A DNA stretch of 64,000 bases from Streptomyces sp. NBC_01233 (GCF_035989305.1 NZ_CP108514.1:2666501-2730500); one strand, 5' to 3'; shown: positions 7,158 through 15,782, counted from the stretch's first letter. The notes: generated from the sequence alone by a model not told the origin. A program made the numbers and translations.

Positions 7158-9574
7158 GCGGGCGGGCGAAACTGACGCTGTTCGCGGCACTGGCGACGCT
7201 GCTCACCTCGTGGTCGCTGGCCCCGCTGGTCGAATCACAGGCGTGGCTGCTGCAGGGGGCGCTGCTGCTGGCCGTCCAGAGCGCGGTGGGGGCCGGGGCC
7301 CGGCGGGTGCCGTTGGCGCGGTCGCTGACCGTGGCCGCGCAGCTGCTGGTGTCCCTGCTGCTGCTCGTCTTCCTCTTCGCCGGCAAGGGCGAGTCCCAGG
7401 GGAGCGGGCCGCTGGCGTACCTGGTGGACGATTTCGGCTCGCTGTTCGGGCAGGGCGTCCGGGACGTGGGCGAGTACGCGATCCCGGCGCCGCTGACGGA
7501 CGGCATCCGGCTGCTGCTGGTGTCCGGGATGCTGCTGATCGGGCTGCTCGTGGACACGCTGGCGGTGGCCATGCGGACGGCCGCCGCGGCCGGACTGCCG
7601 CTGCTCGCGCTGTACTCGGTGGCCGCGGGCCTGTCGGGCGGCGGGGAGGCCTCCTGGCTCTCCTTCCTGCTGGCGGGCTGCGGATACCTGCTGATGTTGC
7701 TGGCCGAGGGCCGCGACCGGCTCGCCCAGTGGGGCCGGGTCTTCGGCGCGGCCCCGCGCGGACGGGGCGCCGCCGACTCCGGTCTCAGCAGCGGCTCGGG
7801 CGGGCAGGCGACGGCCCCGGCGCGGTTCGGACGGCGGATCGGCGCGATCGCCCTGGGCGTGGCGCTGGCGGTGCCGGCGGCGCTGCCGGCGCTCGGCGGC
7901 GGGCTGCTGGGCGGCGATCAGGACGGTGGCGACAGCGGCAGCGGTGCGGGCGGGACGATCTCGGCCGTCAACCCGCTGGTCTCCCTGCAGAGCAACCTGA
8001 ACACGCAGGAAAACCGCGTGATCCTCAAGTACCGGACGGAGAACCCGCAGCAGAGCGAGCAGTACCTGCGGATCGTCGCGCTGGACGAGTTCAACGGCGT
8101 GAAGTGGGAGGCCTCCGGGCGGTCCCTGAGCGACGTGCCGAAGCAGCTGCCGCCCCCGCCGGGGCTCGGCGACCAGGTCCGCGCGACCGCCACGGAGGTG
8201 GCCACCACCGTCTCCGCGGCGGACAGCTACGTCCAGCGCTACCTCCCCATGCCGTATCCGGCGACGTCGGTGGACATCGAGGGCAAGTGGCGCTTCGAGC
8301 CGGTCGGCCGGACCCTGGTCGGGGACCAGCTGGGCCGGGACAGGTTCCAGAACGTCCAGGGCGCCCAGTACCTGGTGCGCAGTCTGCTGCTGAAGCCGAC
8401 GGCACAGCAGCTGCAGAAGGCTCCGGAGCCGAATCCGGAGATCCGCGACGAGTACACGAAGGTGCCGGACAACCTGCCTCCGGTGGTCGCCGACAGGGCC
8501 CGCCAGGTGACGCAGGGGGCGAAGGACGACTACTCGCGGGCGGTGAAGCTGCAGGACTACTTCGCCGTGAACGGCGGCTTCCGCTACAACACGAGGACGG
8601 CCTCGGGCACGGGCCCGCAGGCGGTCGCCCGGTTCCTCGACGACAAGGAGGGCTTCTGCATCCACTTCGCCTTCTCGATGGCGGCGATGTCCCGCACCCT
8701 GGGCATCCCGGCACGGGTGGCGGTGGGCTTCACGCCCGGTGAGAAGCAGTCGGACGGCAGCGTGAACGTGTCGATGCGGGACGCGCACGCCTGGCCGGAG
8801 CTGTACTTCGAGGGCGTGGGCTGGACGCGGTTCGAGCCGACGCCGCGGTCCGGGATCAACGTGCCGGACTACTCCCGCCCGCAGACGCCGACGGCCCAGC
8901 AGCCGTCCGCACCGGCGCCGCTGCCCTCGCAGAGCTCCGCACAGCCGTCGGCGGCGCCGTCGGCGTCCGCCGCGTGCCCGCCCGAGCTGAAGAAGCTCGG
9001 CGAGTGCGCGGCGCCCGCGGCCGCGCAGGGCCCGACCCGCGGCGACGGGCCGTCGGCGACGACGGTCCTCGGCTGGGTGGCGGCCGTGCTGGCGGTACTG
9101 GCCCTGCCCCTGCTGCCGATGCTGTGGCGGAACCGGCTGCGGGCCCGCCGCCTGGGGACCGGGGAGGTCCTGACGGCGTGGCGGGAACTGGGCGACGCCG
9201 CCTGGGACGTGGGCGTGGTCCCCGACGAGGCACTGTCCCCGCGCCGGGCGGCGGGCCGGGTCGTGGACCTGGGCCGCCTGGATCCGGAGGCCGCGGAAGC
9301 GGTCCACCGGGTCGCGGGCGCGGTGGAACGGGCCCTGTACGCGCCGCCGGGCGCGGAGGTCTCGTACCCGGGGCTGGCGGACGACGTCCTGCTGACCCGC
9401 ACGGGCCTGCTGGCCGCGGCGAGCCGTCCGGCCCGCCTGCGCGCCCTGCTCCTCCCCCGCTCGGCGACCCGCCTCGCCTGGTCGGCGTCGACCCGCTGGT
9501 CCGCGCTCACCTCAGCGGTATCAACCCGCCTGACCGCCCTACGCCTGCGGCTCCCCCTCCGGGGCCGCAGCTGA
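7154..9574 (+). CDS. Transglutaminase-like membrane protein (TgpA type)
   Basis: 806 aa. About six N-terminal membrane helices (residues 1-270) precede an external transglutaminase-like cysteine protease domain and a further helix (VLGWVAAVLAVLALPLLPML, about 655-675). A cytoplasmic DUF4129-like tail follows. The catalytic triad is visible as Cys in EGFCIHFAFSMAAM, His in DAHAWPELYF and the following Asp/Glu region. A Pro/Ser/Ala-rich linker separates it from the last helix. ATG overlaps the DUF58 stop (ATGA). This is the third member of the moxR operon. Its substrate is unknown, and a cell-envelope role is inference. Confidence 0.92.
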   Translation: MSGRAKLTLFAALATLLTSWSLAPLVESQAWLLQGALLLAVQSAVGAGARRVPLARSLTVAAQLLVSLLLLVFLFAGKGESQGSGPLAYLVDDFGSLFGQGVRDVGEYAIPAPLTDGIRLLLVSGMLLIGLLVDTLAVAMRTAAAAGLPLLALYSVAAGLSGGGEASWLSFLLAGCGYLLMLLAEGRDRLAQWGRVFGAAPRGRGAADSGLSSGSGGQATAPARFGRRIGAIALGVALAVPAALPALGGGLLGGDQDGGDSGSGAGGTISAVNPLVSLQSNLNTQENRVILKYRTENPQQSEQYLRIVALDEFNGVKWEASGRSLSDVPKQLPPPPGLGDQVRATATEVATTVSAADSYVQRYLPMPYPATSVDIEGKWRFEPVGRTLVGDQLGRDRFQNVQGAQYLVRSLLLKPTAQQLQKAPEPNPEIRDEYTKVPDNLPPVVADRARQVTQGAKDDYSRAVKLQDYFAVNGGFRYNTRTASGTGPQAVARFLDDKEGFCIHFAFSMAAMSRTLGIPARVAVGFTPGEKQSDGSVNVSMRDAHAWPELYFEGVGWTRFEPTPRSGINVPDYSRPQTPTAQQPSAPAPLPSQSSAQPSAAPSASAACPPELKKLGECAAPAAAQGPTRGDGPSATTVLGWVAAVLAVLALPLLPMLWRNRLRARRLGTGEVLTAWRELGDAAWDVGVVPDEALSPRRAAGRVVDLGRLDPEAAEAVHRVAGAVERALYAPPGAEVSYPGLADDVLLTRTGLLAAASRPARLRALLLPRSATRLAWSASTRWSALTSAVSTRLTALRLRLPLRGRS

Positions 9575-9915
9575 CATCCGAGCCTTCGGCCGTCTTCCCG
9601 GGCTCCGCCCAGACCCGCGCCTCAAACGCCGGCGGGCTGGATTTGGCCGATGCCGTCCGCCAAACGCGGCCGGACCGGCCGGAGGCCGCCTTCAGCCCCG
9701 CCGGGCCCCTCCAGCGGCGAGCGGGGCTGGGGATTCGGCCGATGCCCGTCCGCCAAACACGGCCGGACCGGCCGGAGGCCCTTCCAGCCCCTCCGGCGTT
9801 TGAGGAGCGGGGTCTGGGGCGGAGCCCCAGCTCTTTGCGCCCCCGCCGGGCCGAACCAGCCCCGCCGGCGCTTGAGGCGCAGCGTTCGGGGCGGAGCCCC
9901 GGTCTTTGAGGGCAG
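9575..9915. repeat. Cluster of Streptomyces GC-rich intergenic repeats
   Basis: There is no gene here. The stretch holds several copies, in both orientations, of a motif built on CTCAAACGCCGGCG and CTCCGCCCC (for example 9617-9640, 9785-9811 and 9860-9885). It also holds a near-perfect direct duplication of about 45 bp, 9644-9687 and 9736-9780, containing GTCCGCCAAAC and GGCCGGACCGGCCGGAGGCC. The same motif recurs elsewhere in this window. Confidence 0.75.
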
Positions 9916-9957
9916 CCGGGGGCAGAGCCGAGGAAGAGGCGGCCGAACCCGCGGACG

Positions 9958-10004
9958 CGCGAACGCGGCGAGGCTCGATCCCCCCGAGCCCCGCCGCGTT
10001 CGCG
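9958..10004. terminator. Very strong hairpin between convergent transcription units
   Basis: Arms 9958-9977 and 9985-10004 are complementary at 19 of 20 positions (CGCGAACGCGGCGAGGCTCG with a 7-nt loop ATCCCCC). It lies downstream of the transglutaminase gene and of the tetR gene on the opposite strand, so a bidirectional terminator is the simplest reading. There is no U tract, as is common in Streptomyces. The rest of 10005-10271 holds nothing I recognise apart from a T-arm-like string. Confidence 0.6.
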
Positions 10005-10271
10005 TACTGCGTCACCGGGTTCGAATCCCCCGCCCGGCCACGGTAGGAGGTACCCGGTCCGCTCCGCAGCCCCGTGTCGGCGGTGCGGACCGGGTCTCCT
10101 GTCCGTTGCTCCCAGTCTGGCGTCCGCGCAGGTGGGAGCCCATCCGCGCACGTACTCATTTCCGCGCCTAGGTACGGATACTCAGCCGCCGCGGCAGGCC
10201 CCACCAGTTGTACGGGCTGCCGCGCCCCCGCGGCACCGCCGACTGGGGGGTGGTCGCCGCGCCGGACGGGC

Positions 10272-10919
10272 TCAGCGGTTGCCGCTGACCCGGCCCCGCA
10301 GCAGCAGCGACAGCGCCGAGTGGACGTCGTCGAGGGACCGCTCGCTCTGGAAGGACTGCCAGTCCAGTGCGGCCACCAGCACCATCCCGACCATCGCGGC
10401 CGCGGTGAGCGGCACGTCGATCTCGGCGCTCAGCTCACCGCGCTCGACGCCCTCCCGCAGCACCTTCTCCACGACGGCCACCGCCTCCTGCCGGACCACC
10501 ATCAGCGTGGACTGCCACGCGCGGTTGGTCCGCCACAGCTCGGCGACGTAGAGCTGGGTGAAGGCCGGGTAGCGGTCGATGAAGACGAGGCCGGCGCGGA
10601 TCATCGCGTCGAGGGCCTCGACCCGGCTGCCGCCGCGCGCCTCCGTCTCCTCCGCCGCCGTCCGCAGGGAGACCGTCAGCAGCCCGACCCCGTGCCGCAG
10701 CAGTTCCTCGAAGAGGTCGTTCTTGCTCGCGAAGTTGTAGTAGACGGTGCCCTTCGCGACGCCCGCCCGCTCGGCGATCTCCTCGACCGTGGTCGCGGAG
10801 AAGCCCTGCTCCGCGATGAGGGTCACGGCCGCTTCGTAGAGCTTCTGCCGGGTGGCCTGCCGACGGCTCCCGCCGGTACCCGTACCGGTGCTGCTGCTGT
10901 CCATGGCGCTGATTGTCAC
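10272..10919 (-). CDS. TetR-family transcriptional repressor
   Basis: 215 aa. The N-terminal helix-turn-helix (residues about 40-66, TTVEEIAERAGVAKGTVYYNFASKNDLF) is canonical TetR. The C-terminal helical ligand domain is unassigned. The GTG start at 10919 lies 14 nt beyond the stop of the upstream YhgE-type gene, with GTAGGGAC as ribosome site, so tetR is the last gene of the ATPase-YhgE-tetR unit. A perfect palindrome of TetR-operator style lies upstream of the first gene, which suggests autoregulation of the whole unit. An alternative ATG is five codons downstream. Confidence 0.93.
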   Translation of the reverse strand: MTISAMDSSSTGTGTGGSRRQATRQKLYEAAVTLIAEQGFSATTVEEIAERAGVAKGTVYYNFASKNDLFEELLRHGVGLLTVSLRTAAEETEARGGSRVEALDAMIRAGLVFIDRYPAFTQLYVAELWRTNRAWQSTLMVVRQEAVAVVEKVLREGVERGELSAEIDVPLTAAAMVGMVLVAALDWQSFQSERSLDDVHSALSLLLRGRVSGNR

Positions 10920-10933
10920 AGGTCAACACGTCC

Positions 10934-13027
10934 CTACAGGCTCAGTTCGGGGTGCAGTCGGTCCATGGTCCACACCTGCTTGCCGCGGGCGGCGAGCGAG
11001 GTGAGGGCGAGGGCCCCGACCGTGAAGGCCGTCAGGACCGCGAAGCCCTGCCACACCGGGCCGAGGTCGCCGCCGGTGATGAGGCGGCGCAGGCTCTCGA
11101 CCACGTAGGACATCGGCAGGTAGGGGTGGACGGCGTTGAAGAAGTCCGGGCTGGTCTGCACGGGGTAGGTGCCGCCCGCCGAGGTCAGCTGGACCATCAG
11201 GACGGCGAGGACGAGGATCCGCCCGGCCGCGCCGAACTTGGCGTTGAGCCACTGGATGATCGCCGCGAAGCAGGCGCTGACCAGCAGCAGGAAGGCGATG
11301 GTGAGGGCCGGGTAGGCCATCTTCAGGCCGAGGTCCGGGGCCCAGTGGAGCACGGACATCAGCAGGGCGACCTGGGCGGCGCCGATCCCGACGACGGGCA
11401 GCCAGCCGGCGAGGGCGATCCGCCAGGGCGAGGCGCCCGCGGACAGGGCCCGCCGGTTCATGGGCGCGATCAGCATGTAGGCGACCATCGCGCCGACCCA
11501 CAGGGAGAGCGGGATGAAGTAGGGCGCGAAGCCGGTGCCGTAGTTCGGCGCCTTGTGCAGGGACTGGTTGGCGAGCCTGATCGGGTCGGCCATGACCTCG
11601 GTGCGGGCGTCGCGCTGCTGCTGGTCGTAGTCGGGGATCTTCCCCGCGCCGTCGTGCAGGCCGCCGGCGAGCTCGCCGGTGCCGTCGACGAGCTTGTACA
11701 TGCCGCCGTCGAGGCGGTGGGCGCCGTCGCCGAGCTTGCCGACGCCGTCGCTGAGCTTGCCGGATCCGGTGGTGGCGGAGCCGAGGCCCGTGTGCAGCTG
11801 GGCCATGCCGGTGGCGACCTTGTGGGCGCCGGTGTTGAGGGCGTTGACCTTGGCCACGGCCGCGTCGAGGTCGGCTGCGAGGTGGGGGGCCTTGTCGGCG
11901 AGGTCGCGGGCCTTGTTCTCCAGGTCGGTCAGCTGGGTGCGGAGCTTGGACACGTCCCCGTTGGCGTTCTTGACCAGGGCGCTGACGTCGCCGCTGAGTT
12001 CGGCGGCCTCCGCCGTGTCGTCCCTGACCCTCTTCAGGTCGGGGCAGGAGGCGAGGTGCGGTTCGGCGCCGGGGGTGACGCAGTGCTTGGTGTAGTAGGC
12101 GTCGGCGCCGGTGGAGGCCCGCTTGGCGGCGGCCGCGGCGGCCGGGGCCTTCTCGGCGAACTTGTCGAGGTGGTTGTTGACCACCTTCGCGCTGTCGGCG
12201 ACCAGCTCGGCGGTGGCCGCGAGGCTCTTGGGGTCCTTGACGAAGGGACGGGCCTTGTCGGCCGCGCCGTTGACCTTGTCGGCGACGGCCTGGGTGCCGT
12301 TCGCGACGTCCCTCGTGCCGGTCTCCAGCTTGGCGGCTGCCGAGTTGAGCTTCTTCAGGCCGTTGTTGAGCTCGCCGCTCTTCTCCTCGGCGGTGTCGAG
12401 GCCGTCGGCGAGCTCCTTGGCGCCCTCCTGGGCCTTGCCCGCCCCGTCCTTGAGCTTGTCGGCGCCGTCGGCGGCCTCGGCGGTCTTGTCGTGCAGGTCG
12501 GAGAAGCTGACGAAGATCTTGTCGAGGAAACCGCGGGAGGCGTTGGTGGACGCCGCCGAGCGGACCTCGGAGAAGACGGAGCGCGAGATCGAGCCGACGA
12601 CGTAGTTGTTGGAGTCGTTCGTGCGGACCTGGAGGGCGCCGGTGGCGGGGTCCTCGCCCGCGCTGGAGGCGATCTTCGCGCTGAAGTCCTCGGGCATGGT
12701 CAGGGTCAGGTAGTACGTCCCGTTCTCCAGGCCCTCGGCCGCCTCCTTGGGGCTGACCTCGCGCCAGTCGAAGGTCTTGCTGTCGCGGAGCTTCTTGGTG
12801 AGCTCACCGCCCGCGTCCAAGTGCTTGCCGTCGACGGTCGCGCCCCGGTCGGAGTTGACGAGGGCGACGGGCACCTTGTCGAGGTTGTGGTACGGGTCCC
12901 AGAAGGACCAGAGGTACAGGGCTCCGTAGAGCAGCGGGAGCAGGAGCAGCGCGACGAGGGCGGCCCGGGGCAGTTTCCCCCGCCCGAACCGCTTCATCTC
13001 AAGCGCGGCCAGCTTCGGCGAGCGCAT
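10934..13027 (-). CDS. YhgE/Pip-type membrane protein (ABC-2-like)
   Basis: 697 aa. One N-terminal helix (about residues 21-43, RAALVALLLLPLLYGALYLWSF) is followed by a long external region rich in Ala/Asp/Lys heptads and GxxKLxDG-type repeats. Several C-terminal helices of the ABC-2 permease type follow, and the extreme C-terminus is charged. This is the YhgE/Pip (phage infection protein) architecture. ATG at 13027 has an excellent ribosome site (GGGGGAGGACG). It overlaps the end of the ATPase gene by 29 bp. Function is uncertain; export linked to envelope stress or lipids is inference from the family and the ATPase neighbour. Confidence 0.9.
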   Translation of the reverse strand: MRSPKLAALEMKRFGRGKLPRAALVALLLLPLLYGALYLWSFWDPYHNLDKVPVALVNSDRGATVDGKHLDAGGELTKKLRDSKTFDWREVSPKEAAEGLENGTYYLTLTMPEDFSAKIASSAGEDPATGALQVRTNDSNNYVVGSISRSVFSEVRSAASTNASRGFLDKIFVSFSDLHDKTAEAADGADKLKDGAGKAQEGAKELADGLDTAEEKSGELNNGLKKLNSAAAKLETGTRDVANGTQAVADKVNGAADKARPFVKDPKSLAATAELVADSAKVVNNHLDKFAEKAPAAAAAAKRASTGADAYYTKHCVTPGAEPHLASCPDLKRVRDDTAEAAELSGDVSALVKNANGDVSKLRTQLTDLENKARDLADKAPHLAADLDAAVAKVNALNTGAHKVATGMAQLHTGLGSATTGSGKLSDGVGKLGDGAHRLDGGMYKLVDGTGELAGGLHDGAGKIPDYDQQQRDARTEVMADPIRLANQSLHKAPNYGTGFAPYFIPLSLWVGAMVAYMLIAPMNRRALSAGASPWRIALAGWLPVVGIGAAQVALLMSVLHWAPDLGLKMAYPALTIAFLLLVSACFAAIIQWLNAKFGAAGRILVLAVLMVQLTSAGGTYPVQTSPDFFNAVHPYLPMSYVVESLRRLITGGDLGPVWQGFAVLTAFTVGALALTSLAARGKQVWTMDRLHPELSL

Positions 13028-13973
13028 CGTCCTCCCCCTTCGTGTCGTCGTTCTCGGTGTCGGCGTCGGCGTCGGCGTCGCTGCCGCTGTCGTTCTCGGC
13101 GGCGGCGTCGGCTTCCGGGCCGGTGTCCGCATCGGCGTCGGCGTCCGCGTCCCCGTCCGCCTCAGGGGCGCTCTTCGCGGAGCTTCCCCAGGTGATCTTC
13201 CGGTCGGCGGCCTGCGCTGCGGTGCCGGGCACCTCAGGTGCGTCCGGTGCTTCAGGCGCGTCCTGCGCGTCCTGCTCCTTCGGGCTCGTCCGCAGGGCCA
13301 CCGCGTCGGCCGGCCCCTCGCTGCACACCGCGAGGACGGTGATCCCGCGGGCGGCGATCGAGCGGAGCAGGGCCCAGGCCTCGGTGCGCTCGGTGTCCGA
13401 GAGCTTGAGGTCGAGGTCGTCGAGGGCCAGCAGCCGCGGGGAGCCCAGCAGGGCGATGGCGACGGACAGCCGTACGGCCTCCAGGCGTTCCAGGTCCCGT
13501 ACGGAGGTGCGCGCGCCCTTGGGCAGCGTGTCGAGGTCCAGTCCGGCCGCGGCCAGGGCCTCGTCGATGCGGGCCGCGGCCTGGGCGCGGCGCTCGGCGC
13601 GGGGTCGCAGCAGGGCGCGGACCGGGCCGTCGTAGCGGCGGTGGAGCAGGGCGCCCTCGCGCAGCTGTTCCGCGACGGTGAGGGCCTGGTCGAGGTCGTT
13701 GACCCCGGGGACGTGGCCGAGGGCGGCGATCCGGCGGACGGTGGCCATCCGCTTCGGCAGCCGGTGCCCGTCGATCTCGGCGTGGCCCTGGGTGGCCTTC
13801 ATCCGTCCGGTGAGGGCCAGGAGCAGGCAGGTCCGGCCGCTGCCGGAAGGGCCTTCGACCGCGATGAGCGAGCCGGGCGCCGCGTCGATGCCGACTCCTC
13901 GGAAGACCCAGCCGCGCGGGCCCTTGAGTCCGAAGTCCTCGGCTTTGACGGCCGCGCCGTGCGGGCTGTCCAC
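12999..13973 (-). CDS. Degenerate ABC-type ATP-binding protein with acidic tail
   Basis: 324 aa. Residues 1-230 follow an ABC ATPase layout, but key motifs deviate. Walker A is GPSGSGRT, with Arg for the usual Lys. The LSGGQ signature is replaced by a VRDLERLEAVR stretch, and Walker B reads LLALDDLD, with Asp for the catalytic Glu. The last 65 residues are a low-complexity Asp/Ala/Glu tail. The GTG start at 13973 is preceded by AAGGGGGAC. A longer reading frame from 14033 would run through the operator palindrome and is unlikely. It is first in the unit with YhgE and TetR, and probably binds nucleotide weakly or not at all. Confidence 0.85.
   Translation of the reverse strand: MDSPHGAAVKAEDFGLKGPRGWVFRGVGIDAAPGSLIAVEGPSGSGRTCLLLALTGRMKATQGHAEIDGHRLPKRMATVRRIAALGHVPGVNDLDQALTVAEQLREGALLHRRYDGPVRALLRPRAERRAQAAARIDEALAAAGLDLDTLPKGARTSVRDLERLEAVRLSVAIALLGSPRLLALDDLDLKLSDTERTEAWALLRSIAARGITVLAVCSEGPADAVALRTSPKEQDAQDAPEAPDAPEVPGTAAQAADRKITWGSSAKSAPEADGDADADADADTGPEADAAAENDSGSDADADADTENDDTKGEDDALAEAGRA
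13040..13160 (-). repeat. GTCGGC hexanucleotide microsatellite encoding the Asp-Ala tail
   Basis: Runs of the hexamer GTCGGC (plus strand) at about 13059-13077 and 13129-13150 encode alternating Asp-Ala in the acidic C-terminus of the ATPase. The repeats are prone to length change and explain the low complexity of the tail. Confidence 0.7.
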
Positions 13974-13986
13974 GCCGTCCCCCTTC

Positions 13987-14014
13987 TTTTTGAACTGACC
14001 GGTCAGTTCAAAAA
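13987..14014. promoter_or_regulatory. Perfect 28-bp palindrome, predicted TetR operator
   Basis: The core GAACTGACCGGTCAGTTC is flanked by five T on the left and five A on the right, so all 28 bp are symmetric about 14000/14001. It lies 14 nt upstream of the ATPase GTG and 132 nt from the divergent HEPN gene. Length, symmetry and position match TetR-family operators, and the tetR gene sits at the end of the same unit. Confidence 0.85.
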
Positions 14015-14145
14015 CTAGCATCCTCTGCCGCACCAGGTGTGCAGGAGGGGGTAGTTGCGTGGGATACGACCGTAAAAGTGCAGGTCAGGGCGATTGTCAG
14101 TGGGGCCGGTCACGATGGGAGCAACGCATCGACAGGAGGTTCGTC

Positions 14146-14640
14146 ATGGCCACACCGTCCCCATCCCCTGTCCACCCCGTCCTGCGCAAGTCGACGGCCG
14201 ACCCGGCCGCGCTCGACCTGCTCGCCAAGGCCCGCAGCGGCCTGGCCGAGGCCGCCCTGCTGGCCCGGCCCAACGAGCGGTACGCCACCGCCCACCTCGC
14301 CGCCCTGCGCACCGCCGCGGCCGTGCTCGCCGCGCGCGGCCGGCCCGAGCCGGTGAACCCGCGGCGACGGCCCCGGATCCGCAGCGCGTGGGAGCTGCTG
14401 CCCGAACTGGCGCCGGAGCTCGCCGAGTGGAGCGCGCTCTTCGCCTCGGGCGCGGCCCGCCGGGCCCGGGCCGAGGCGGGCATAGCGGACGCGGCGAGCG
14501 GCCGGGAGGCGGACGATCTGGTGCGGGCCGCCTCGATGTTCCTGCGCCTGGTGGAGCGGATGCTCGCCGCCCGGGCACCCGCTCCGAGCCTGCAGCAGGC
14601 CCTCCCGCAGCCGCGTCCGGAGCGTCCGGACGCGCGATGA
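14146..14640 (+). CDS. SAV_6107-family HEPN domain protein
   Basis: A 164-aa, almost wholly helical Ala/Arg/Leu-rich protein of the small HEPN-like family named after S. avermitilis SAV_6107. That identification is from memory of the family and the locus. ATG at 14146 has a near-perfect ribosome site (AGGAGGT). Many HEPN proteins are RNases with an R-x4-6-H motif. I do not find that motif in the C-terminal helix here, so catalysis is doubtful. It is divergent from the TetR-controlled unit and is followed after 88 bp by a methyltransferase gene. Confidence 0.75.
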   Translation: MATPSPSPVHPVLRKSTADPAALDLLAKARSGLAEAALLARPNERYATAHLAALRTAAAVLAARGRPEPVNPRRRPRIRSAWELLPELAPELAEWSALFASGAARRARAEAGIADAASGREADDLVRAASMFLRLVERMLAARAPAPSLQQALPQPRPERPDAR

Positions 14641-14728
14641 GCTGCCCGGCTGCGGAAGGCCATAAGGTAGACCGGGGTGGGGCACGGACCGCTCACCCCT
14701 TCCCTACCGCGCCGAGGAGCCATCAGTC

Positions 14729-15487
14729 GTGTCGGACACTTCCCGCCCCCGTGCCTCCCTTCGCACCGCCGTGGTGTGGGAGGTCCTCAAGGAGGCGCTC
14801 GACCGCCGGGTGAAGGCGACCGGGCGGGACGTGCTGGACGTGCTCGACACCGGTGGCGGCACCGGCAAGTTCGCCGTGCCGGTGGCCCGTCTGGGCCACC
14901 GGGTCACCGTGGTCGACCCCAGCCCGAACGCGCTGTTCGGGCTGGAGCGCCGGGTGTCCGAGGCCGGCGTCGCCGACCTGGTCCGCGGCGTCCAGGGCGA
15001 TGCCCAGGGCCTGTTGGACGTCGTCGAGCGGGACGCGTACGACGTGGTGCTCTGCCACGGCGTGCTGGAGTACGTGGACGACCCGGCCGAGGGCGTGGCC
15101 AACGCGGTCGCGGCACTGCGCCCCGGCGGCACGCTCAGCCTGCTGGCCGCAGGCCTCGGCGGGGCCGTGCTCGCCCGCGCGCTGGCCGGGCACTTCACGG
15201 AGGCCCGTACCGCCCTGACCGACCCGGCCGGCCGCTGGGGCTCCGGCGACCCGGTGCCGCGGCGCTTCACCGCCGAACAGCTCTCCGAGCTCGTCGGCGG
15301 GTCCGGCCTGGCCGTGGGCGCGGTCCACGGCGTGCGGATCTTCGCCGACCTCGTACCGGGGGTCCTGGTGGACACCGAGCCGGGCGCGGTGGAGGCGCTG
15401 CTGCGTCTGGAGGAGGCCGCGGCGGAGCTGCCCGCCTTCCACGCGGTCGCCACGCAACTGCACGTGCTCGGCCAGAAGCAGGCCTGA
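14729..15487 (+). CDS. SAM-dependent class I methyltransferase
   Basis: 252 aa. Motif I is LDTGGGTGKFAVPVARLG, the acidic ribose-binding position is in VTVVDPSPNAL, motif II/III is DVVLCHGVLEYVDDP and then LRPGGTLSLL, the usual order for class I methyltransferases. A CmoA/UbiE-like small-molecule or tRNA substrate is possible, but nothing visible decides it. GTG at 14729 is preceded by GAGGAG. It follows the HEPN gene on the same strand, perhaps in one transcript. Confidence 0.88.
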   Translation: MSDTSRPRASLRTAVVWEVLKEALDRRVKATGRDVLDVLDTGGGTGKFAVPVARLGHRVTVVDPSPNALFGLERRVSEAGVADLVRGVQGDAQGLLDVVERDAYDVVLCHGVLEYVDDPAEGVANAVAALRPGGTLSLLAAGLGGAVLARALAGHFTEARTALTDPAGRWGSGDPVPRRFTAEQLSELVGGSGLAVGAVHGVRIFADLVPGVLVDTEPGAVEALLRLEEAAAELPAFHAVATQLHVLGQKQA

Positions 15488-15782
15488 ACTGCGATCTTCC
15501 GCGGACGGAGTCTGCCGCACACCCGACGAACCGGCGGTCGGCCCCGTATGATCGAGTGCAGTGACCGGCATGGTGGACGGACCATTGGGGAATAAGGGCC
15601 TCAGTGACCGCTCCCGCGGCGGTACGGTTTTCGAGCAGTGCTTTTACCGGCTGCGTCTTTTCTGGGCTGTGTCTTTTTGGAACGTGGCGTAGAGGGCGGG
15701 TGTCACGGGGGCGATTCCCCGCCTATCCTGAAGGGGACCCCTGGTCGCTACCCCCCGCGACCGACGGATGAGGAGGACTCCC

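Noticed and set aside
7235..9307. 690-codon minus-strand frame opposite the transglutaminase gene
   Set aside because: Arg/Gln/His-rich antisense shadow. The plus-strand gene has membrane helices and a catalytic domain.
10013..10043. tRNA-like 3' end (GGGTTCGAATCCC followed by GCCCGGC)
   Set aside because: It resembles a T-arm and 3' acceptor strand, but the T-stem pairs only three bases and no matching 5' acceptor GCCGGGC lies 70-90 nt upstream. No integrase or duplicated att site is nearby.
13974..14033. Longer start (GTG 14033) for the ABC-like ATPase
   Set aside because: It would translate through the 28-bp palindrome and the ribosome site AAGGGGGAC, giving 20 extra residues with no similarity to ABC proteins.
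10272..14640. Toxin-antitoxin or phage-defence island (HEPN, Pip/YhgE, ATPase)
   Set aside because: The names suggest defence, but HEPN lacks its nuclease motif, the ATPase is degenerate, and the genes sit in a conserved core region with no mobile-element signs.
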